A stretch of 54,466 bases of DNA from an uncultured Lachnospiraceae bacterium (lineage in GTDB: Bacteria > Bacillota > Clostridia > Lachnospirales > Lachnospiraceae). Below are positions 50,650 to 54,466 of this stretch, one piece after another; the first letter of the stretch is position 1, and the number at the start of each line of letters is the position of its first letter. The translations under genes and the position numbers were made by a program. The notes below the pieces were generated by a model. That model had not been told where the DNA came from, searched no databases, and was given only the letters and a program-made list of their open reading frames with translations. The stretch is taken from positions 1-54,466 of the forward strand of contig CAKRVA010000011.1 of NCBI GenBank assembly GCA_934408585.1, read 5' to 3'.

Positions 50650-50961
50650 GTGTTTTTTCATTCTTCTTTTCTTTCCTCTTTGCTTTCTTTTTTACTTTCT
50701 TCGTTACCGCTTTTCGCGTTGATTTTCGCGTCATTTTCTATATCCGTTTTTTTCTTTATTTTATCTCCCAAAAAGGAAATATTTTTTTCTATATACGATA
50801 TTATCCCACCAAAAGCATCCCAATATTTTCTATATGGCAAATTTAAGCTCTACACTACCCAAAATTTGCCCCGATTTTGGACATTCTGATTCCATAATTT
50901 TGCATATAGAAAATGCGCCTCTCCTATATGGATATAGTTACCGCTTTTCTACATATATAGA
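50650..50961. other. AT-rich gap with a polypyrimidine tract and a large inverted repeat
   Basis: Bases 50650-50700 are almost pure C/T on the plus strand. An 18-base inverted repeat (50826-50843 with 50896-50913, 16 of 18 matched) encloses a smaller hairpin CCAAAAT/ATTTTGG (50859-50865/50874-50880), so the region could fold into a large two-tier structure. Further CATATAG/CTATATG words follow to 50961. No convincing gene is seen. Confidence 0.5.
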
Positions 50962-50993
50962 AAAAGAGTGTCCACACAAGTGAACACTCTTTT
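50962..50993 (-). terminator. Terminator of the cheX-cheY operon
   Basis: AAAAGAGTGT (50962-50971) pairs with ACACTCTTTT (50984-50993), and on the minus strand a T run follows. It lies 16 bases past the CheY stop. Confidence 0.88.
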
Positions 50994-51008
50994 AATAATG
51001 CTATTTAT

Positions 51009-51368
51009 TTACTCTAAAATCTGTGAAATAATTTTCTCTACTTCATCCTTTTCATATGGCTTGGTAATAAACTCAGATGCTCCGTATTTGACTGCCTGAA
51101 TCATCTTTTCTTTCTGACCTGCAGCTGTAATCATAACTACCTCAGCATCACTGTCAAACTTCTTAATAAGCATCAGGGATTCAATTCCGTCTAACTTTGG
51201 CATTGTAATATCAAGAGTTACCAAATCCGGTTTGAGTTCTTTGAACATCAGATACCCTTCTTCGCCATTCGTAGCCTCGCCAACAATCTCATGTCCCATG
51301 CCTTCTAAAATTTCTCTTAACATCCTGCGGGATGTTCTGGAATCATCAACAATTAATATCTTTGCCAT
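51009..51368 (-). CDS. cheY: CheY-like single-domain response regulator
   Basis: The 119-residue product is only a receiver domain. Key residues are present: the acidic pair in LIVDDS, the phospho-acceptor Asp in LVTLDITMPKLDG, Thr in VMITAAG and the Lys in FITKPYEKDEVEKI. It lies 12 bases after a CheX-like gene. It probably carries signals to the flagellar switch or to another output; CheX-type partners usually dephosphorylate CheY, so the pair may be self-contained. Confidence 0.9.
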   Translation of the reverse strand: MAKILIVDDSRTSRRMLREILEGMGHEIVGEATNGEEGYLMFKELKPDLVTLDITMPKLDGIESLMLIKKFDSDAEVVMITAAGQKEKMIQAVKYGASEFITKPYEKDEVEKIISQILE

Positions 51369-51380
51369 TTTTGTGTCCTC

Positions 51381-52268
51381 CTAGCGCATTTCCAATTTTT
51401 TATTTATAGCAAAAACGAAATGTATTGTTTCGCCACGAACCTGCATGGGGAATATCAACATTTCTTCTCCGAAAAATCCACTAATTTCATCCGAAAACTC
51501 GGGCGGACATAATTCCATTTCAATTCTCTGCTGGCTAAGTGCAGATGCATATAAGCCATCGATACAGTTAATCAATTCACCGATTGCATCCAAAGCATCC
51601 CGATCCACCTGTTCAAAATCTTCTTTTCCAAAATAAGATGCTGTCGGTAATAATGCCTGACCCTTTCCTGCTGCTGCCACAGTCACCGGAACATTTCCGT
51701 CTACATACTGCATTGCACCATTATCCGCTTCCATGCTTGTTGCATAATACGCTTTCATTGGAAGAACATCATTGTCTACACACCGCATGATGGTGCGAAG
51801 TGCTACACCAGCGATATTTAAATAACTGGTTGCCTCTGCCGGAAGCAACAACGGCAATACACGGTCAATATCATTACTCTTCAAATCTTCCATACTCGAA
51901 TTGGAAAGTTCATTTTCTTTCTGGTACTGCTTCATATATTCATCAAGCTGAGAAACATTCATAATTCCGAGATTCTCCATTGCCTGGGCAAGTGCCAGAT
52001 AGGGATTTCCCTGTTTCTTCAGAAGTTCTTCCACCTGTCCTTCGGTAAGATATCCCTTGGAAACTGCAATGTCGCCAAAACGCATATCCATTACTGCCTG
52101 CAAGCGGTTCACACGGTCTGCCTGGTCCTGTGACATCATTCCTTCTGCAACTGCAATCAACCCCAGCTTAACTCTGACTTTCTTCATTTCTTCCGATAAT
52201 TCACTGAACTGTTCTGGATTAATAATCCCTTTTTTTATCAGGTAGTTTCCTACGATTTTTGAAATCAT
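51381..52268 (-). CDS. CheX-domain protein with N-terminal helical repeats
   Basis: The product is 295 residues from the ATG at 52268, which is preceded by AGGAGG; upstream codons lie over the promoter. The C-terminal 150 residues resemble the CheX/CheC phosphatase fold (DALDAIGELINCIDGLYASAL and the ending MQVRGETIHFVFAINKK). The first 150 residues contain three imperfect helical repeats of the form (F)GDIAVSKGYLTEGQVEELLKKQ, similar to the N-terminal MshEN-type motifs of secretion ATPases; that likeness is my inference. It is encoded with CheY and probably dephosphorylates or binds it. Confidence 0.78.
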   Translation of the reverse strand: MISKIVGNYLIKKGIINPEQFSELSEEMKKVRVKLGLIAVAEGMMSQDQADRVNRLQAVMDMRFGDIAVSKGYLTEGQVEELLKKQGNPYLALAQAMENLGIMNVSQLDEYMKQYQKENELSNSSMEDLKSNDIDRVLPLLLPAEATSYLNIAGVALRTIMRCVDNDVLPMKAYYATSMEADNGAMQYVDGNVPVTVAAAGKGQALLPTASYFGKEDFEQVDRDALDAIGELINCIDGLYASALSQQRIEMELCPPEFSDEISGFFGEEMLIFPMQVRGETIHFVFAINKKLEMR

Positions 52269-52302
52269 ATCCGTTCCTCCTATCGTACTATAGCATAATA
52301 AA

Positions 52303-52331
52303 AGAATACTATATTTCACATATTTCGTCAA
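52303..52331 (-). promoter_or_regulatory. cheX-cheY operon promoter
   Basis: On the minus strand TTGACG (52326-52331) and TATTCT (52303-52308) are separated by 17 bases, about 35 bases before the CheX-like ATG. Confidence 0.65.
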
Positions 52332-52390
52332 CCAAACTTCGAATTTGTATGTACAATAAAGAATGTCATTTTGAAAATTTCAGATAAAAG

Positions 52391-52418
52391 AAAAAGTCTA
52401 GTAAATACTAGACTTTTT
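52391..52418 (-). terminator. Terminator of tRNA-Leu
   Basis: A perfect 13-bp stem (52391-52403 with 52406-52418) with a two-base loop ends in T residues on both strands, directly after the tRNA. Confidence 0.88.
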
Positions 52419-52420
52419 TA

Positions 52421-52501
52421 TGCGGGTGACAGGACTTGAACCTGCACGTCGGGGACACTAGAACCTAAATCTAGCGCGTCTGCCAATTCCGCCACACCCG
52501 C
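52421..52501 (-). tRNA. tRNA-Leu (anticodon TAG)
   Basis: On the minus strand the acceptor GCGGGTG pairs with CACCCGC. The anticodon stem CTAGA/TCTAG closes the loop TTTAGGT, giving anticodon TAG. A T-arm with GGTTCAAGTCC is present, and the long variable arm fits the leucine class. CCA is not encoded. Confidence 0.96.
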
Positions 52502-52528
52502 CTGTTATGGCTTTCTCGTAACAGTGCT

Positions 52529-52557
52529 ATGTTACCATTTCCGACGGGTGCTGTCAA
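52529..52557 (-). promoter_or_regulatory. tRNA-Leu promoter
   Basis: On the minus strand TTGACA (52552-52557) and TAACAT (52529-52534) are 17 bases apart, immediately after the MATE stop. Confidence 0.8.
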
Positions 52558-52564
52558 CGGAATC

Positions 52565-53923
52565 TTATGATTCCTCACCAATATGAACAATTACCTTATT
52601 ATAAATCCGAATCAGGAAAAATACCGTCATTCCGACCGATACCAGCTCTGCAATCGGGAACGCCCACCATACCATGGTAACATTTCCTGTAAGAGAAAGC
52701 AGGTATGCAACTGGCAAAAGCACAATCAGCTGTCTTGCAATGGATACCAGCATACTGTAAACGCCATTTCCGAGTGCTTGAAACATCGAACCACAGATAA
52801 TACAAAATCCCGCAAGCAAAAAGCTGATACTGATAATCCTAAGTGCCGGTACACCGATTTCCAACATTGTTGCGGATGCATCAAACATTGCAAACATTTC
52901 TGCCGGGAAAATCTGAAATACCAGAAAACCGATTGCCATCAGCAATACCGCATACGTAATACTAAGCTTCAGTGTTTTCATCATACGTTCTCTGTGACCT
53001 GCACCAAAGTTATAGGCAATAATCGGCACCATACCATTATTTAATCCAAATACCGGCATAAAGATAAAGCTTTGCAGTTTAAAGTAAACACCAAATACTG
53101 CCGCTGCCGTAGAACTGAATGTCAGAAGAATCTTATTCATTCCATACGTCATTACCGAACCAATTGACTGCATTATAATAGAAGGAATTCCTACCCGGTA
53201 AATCAGTCCGATAATATGTCCGTCCGGTCGGAAGCCTTTCAGCTGCAGGTGTATTTCCGTATTCTTTTTATGATTAATTCCTGCTGCAATGATACCCGCT
53301 ACAATCTGTCCGATAACCGTTGCAATGGCTGCACCGGCAACGCCCATTTTCGGAACACCAAAATATCCAAAAATAAAAATCGGGTCTAATATAATATTAA
53401 TGATTGCTCCGATTCCCTGTGTAATCATGGTATAAATTGTTTTTCCGGTAGACTGTAAAAGCCGCTCAAAAATAAACTGTGTATACATACCAAAGGAACA
53501 GCAGCAGATAATGGTCAAATACTGCTTTCCATAAGCAATAATCTGTGCATCATCGGTCTGGCTTAAGTAAAAAGGAGTAGTTACAAAAATTCCTACCAAT
53601 AAAAAGATAATATAACTGACTGCTGCCAGAAAAACGCCATTGTCAGCCGTTTTATTTGCTTTTTCAAAATCTTTTTCGCCTAATGCCTTTGACAACAAAG
53701 CATTAACACCAACACCGGTTCCTGTTCCAAGCGCAATCATCAATGTCTGAAGTGGAAACGCAAGGGAAACTGCCGTCAATGCATTTTCATCAATTCTCGA
53801 TACAAAAATACTGTCAACAATATTATATAATGCCTGTACCAGCATCGAAATCATCATCGGTAGCGACATATTTATCAATAAGCTATGAACGGGCATCGTT
53901 CCCATTTTATTTTCTTTTTCCAT
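52565..53923 (-). CDS. MATE family efflux transporter
   Basis: The 452-residue membrane protein has 12 predicted segments in two homologous halves, with the family's PMMISMLVQALYNIVDSIFVSRI start and ALTAVSLAFPLQTLMIALGTGTGVGVNALLSKALG segment. It exports cationic compounds or drugs using an ion gradient; the substrate is unknown. AGGAGGAAG precedes the ATG, and a TTGCAA/TATAAT promoter lies upstream. No regulator is adjacent. Confidence 0.93.
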   Translation of the reverse strand: MEKENKMGTMPVHSLLINMSLPMMISMLVQALYNIVDSIFVSRIDENALTAVSLAFPLQTLMIALGTGTGVGVNALLSKALGEKDFEKANKTADNGVFLAAVSYIIFLLVGIFVTTPFYLSQTDDAQIIAYGKQYLTIICCCSFGMYTQFIFERLLQSTGKTIYTMITQGIGAIINIILDPIFIFGYFGVPKMGVAGAAIATVIGQIVAGIIAAGINHKKNTEIHLQLKGFRPDGHIIGLIYRVGIPSIIMQSIGSVMTYGMNKILLTFSSTAAAVFGVYFKLQSFIFMPVFGLNNGMVPIIAYNFGAGHRERMMKTLKLSITYAVLLMAIGFLVFQIFPAEMFAMFDASATMLEIGVPALRIISISFLLAGFCIICGSMFQALGNGVYSMLVSIARQLIVLLPVAYLLSLTGNVTMVWWAFPIAELVSVGMTVFFLIRIYNKVIVHIGEES

Positions 53924-53965
53924 ATGATTCTCTTCCTCCTCTTCTCTTTTTGCACATATGATACT

Positions 53966-53993
53966 ATTATACCGAGCATTTTTTACATTGCAA
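53966..53993 (-). promoter_or_regulatory. MATE gene promoter
   Basis: On the minus strand TTGCAA (53988-53993) and TATAAT (53966-53971) are 16 bases apart, about 43 bases before the ATG. Confidence 0.65.
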
Positions 53994-54022
53994 GAGATTT
54001 TAAAATTTTTTTCATTTTTTTG

Positions 54023-54051
54023 TTGACAGAACCAACGTCATACCATATAAT
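54023..54051 (+). promoter_or_regulatory. tRNA cluster promoter
   Basis: Perfect consensus boxes TTGACA (54023-54028) and TATAAT (54046-54051) are 17 bases apart, 44 bases before tRNA-Pro. This fits a strong stable-RNA promoter. Confidence 0.9.
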
Positions 54052-54095
54052 ATATTTTGCGTCACGTACAAAGACAAGTTTTTATAATTTGTTTT

Positions 54096-54170
54096 CGGGG
54101 TGTGGCTCAGCTTGGCTAGAGCGCCTGGTTTGGGACCAGGAGGTCGCAGGTTCGAATCCTGTCACCCCGA
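54096..54170 (+). tRNA. tRNA-Pro (anticodon TGG)
   Basis: The acceptor CGGGGTG pairs with CACCCCG. The anticodon stem CCTGG/CCAGG closes the loop TTTGGGA, giving anticodon TGG. GGTTCGAATCC forms the T-arm. Confidence 0.96.
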
Positions 54171-54187
54171 TTGAATTACTTATTTGT

Positions 54188-54258
54188 GCGGGTGTAGTTC
54201 AATGGTAGAACACCAGCCTTCCAAGCTGGATACGTGGGTTCGATTCCCATCACCCGCT
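54188..54258 (+). tRNA. tRNA-Gly (anticodon TCC)
   Basis: The acceptor GCGGGTG pairs with CACCCGC. The anticodon stem CCAGC/GCTGG closes the loop CTTCCAA, giving anticodon TCC. The T-arm GGTTCGATTCC is present. Confidence 0.96.
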
Positions 54259-54288
54259 TTCGCTTTGCGAAAGCTACGAAAGACTTAT

Positions 54289-54362
<74 letters not shown>

Positions 54363-54399
54363 CTCTGAGATATGGATATAGAATCCTTTTCTCACATAT

Positions 54400-54466
54400 G
54401 GTGGGTATGGCGCAGTTGGTTAGCGCGCCAGATTGTGGCTCTGGAGGCCGAGGGTTCGAGTCCCTC
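54400..54466 (+). tRNA. tRNA-His (anticodon GTG), cut off by the window end
   Basis: The acceptor GTGGGTA is preceded by an extra G, as expected for the -1 position of tRNA-His. The anticodon stem CCAGA/TCTGG closes the loop TTGTGGC, giving anticodon GTG. The sequence ends at the T-stem, so the 3' acceptor arm is missing. Confidence 0.93.

Noticed and set aside
50658..50840. Sixty-codon Lys/Glu-rich frame on the minus strand, and an 81-codon frame opposite
   Set aside because: The minus frame needs a TTG start with no good ribosome site and its end is low-complexity translation of a purine tract; the plus frame has no ribosome site either.

Overview
The window reads as chromosomal DNA of an anaerobic, spore-forming, motile Clostridia species, most like the Lachnospiraceae. 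Supporting signs are rubrerythrin, LL-diaminopimelate aminotransferase, type III glutamine synthetase, a CotF-type coat protein, CheX/CheY-type proteins, AGGAGG ribosome sites, TTGACA/TATAAT promoters and low-to-moderate GC. This placement is inferred from gene content alone; there is no rRNA here.

Layout. 0.1-2.1 kb: a PadR / HAAS-DUF1700 / DUF4097 envelope-stress-type operon under a clear operator. 2.1-15.7 kb: a cytoplasmic GH13 glucosidase, a DinG/XPD-like helicase with an N-terminal nuclease-like domain, a histidine-less HPr paralogue, the TIGR03915/TIGR03916 putative DNA-repair pair with a LexA box on its promoter, RarA, a hemerythrin-PAS protein, and an AraC regulator divergent from a second GH13 enzyme. 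15.7-21.9 kb: a CPBP protease, a HAD phosphatase, an S1-domain protein, rubrerythrin, a small 50-residue ORF, an ECF sigma/anti-sigma pair, a flavin reductase and an ABC-F ATPase. 21.9-22.6 kb: an array of about ten 52-bp tandem repeats, each holding an inverted repeat TATACCC/GGGTATA, bracketed by two intrinsic terminators.

22.6-45.3 kb is a nitrogen island. A leftward operon gltB-gltD-pyrG-purF-carA-carB, made almost entirely of glutamine-dependent amidotransferases, diverges from glnN (GSIII) and an ammonium transporter fused to a PII domain. Further on lies a leftward glnA (GSI)-ANTAR regulator-dapL operon. The gltB, glnN and glnA leaders each carry a hairpin with a six-base AAAGGC or AAAGGA loop that overlaps, and must compete with, an intrinsic terminator. 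That is the signature of ANTAR-type antitermination, and the only ANTAR protein in the window is encoded directly behind glnA. The simplest model is one circuit controlling ammonium uptake, glutamine synthesis and glutamine use, with autoregulation.

45.3-54.5 kb: an AraC regulator, a small conserved protein, a CotF-like coat protein, glycogen phosphorylase under a LacI-family repressor with tandem operators, CheY and CheX-like proteins, tRNA-Leu, a MATE exporter and a rightward tRNA cluster (Pro, Gly, Arg and a cut-off His). The strongest candidates for new biology are the 52-bp array and the ANTAR leader circuit. The SOS box on the radical-SAM repair pair, the His-less HPr and the small ORF beside rubrerythrin come next.
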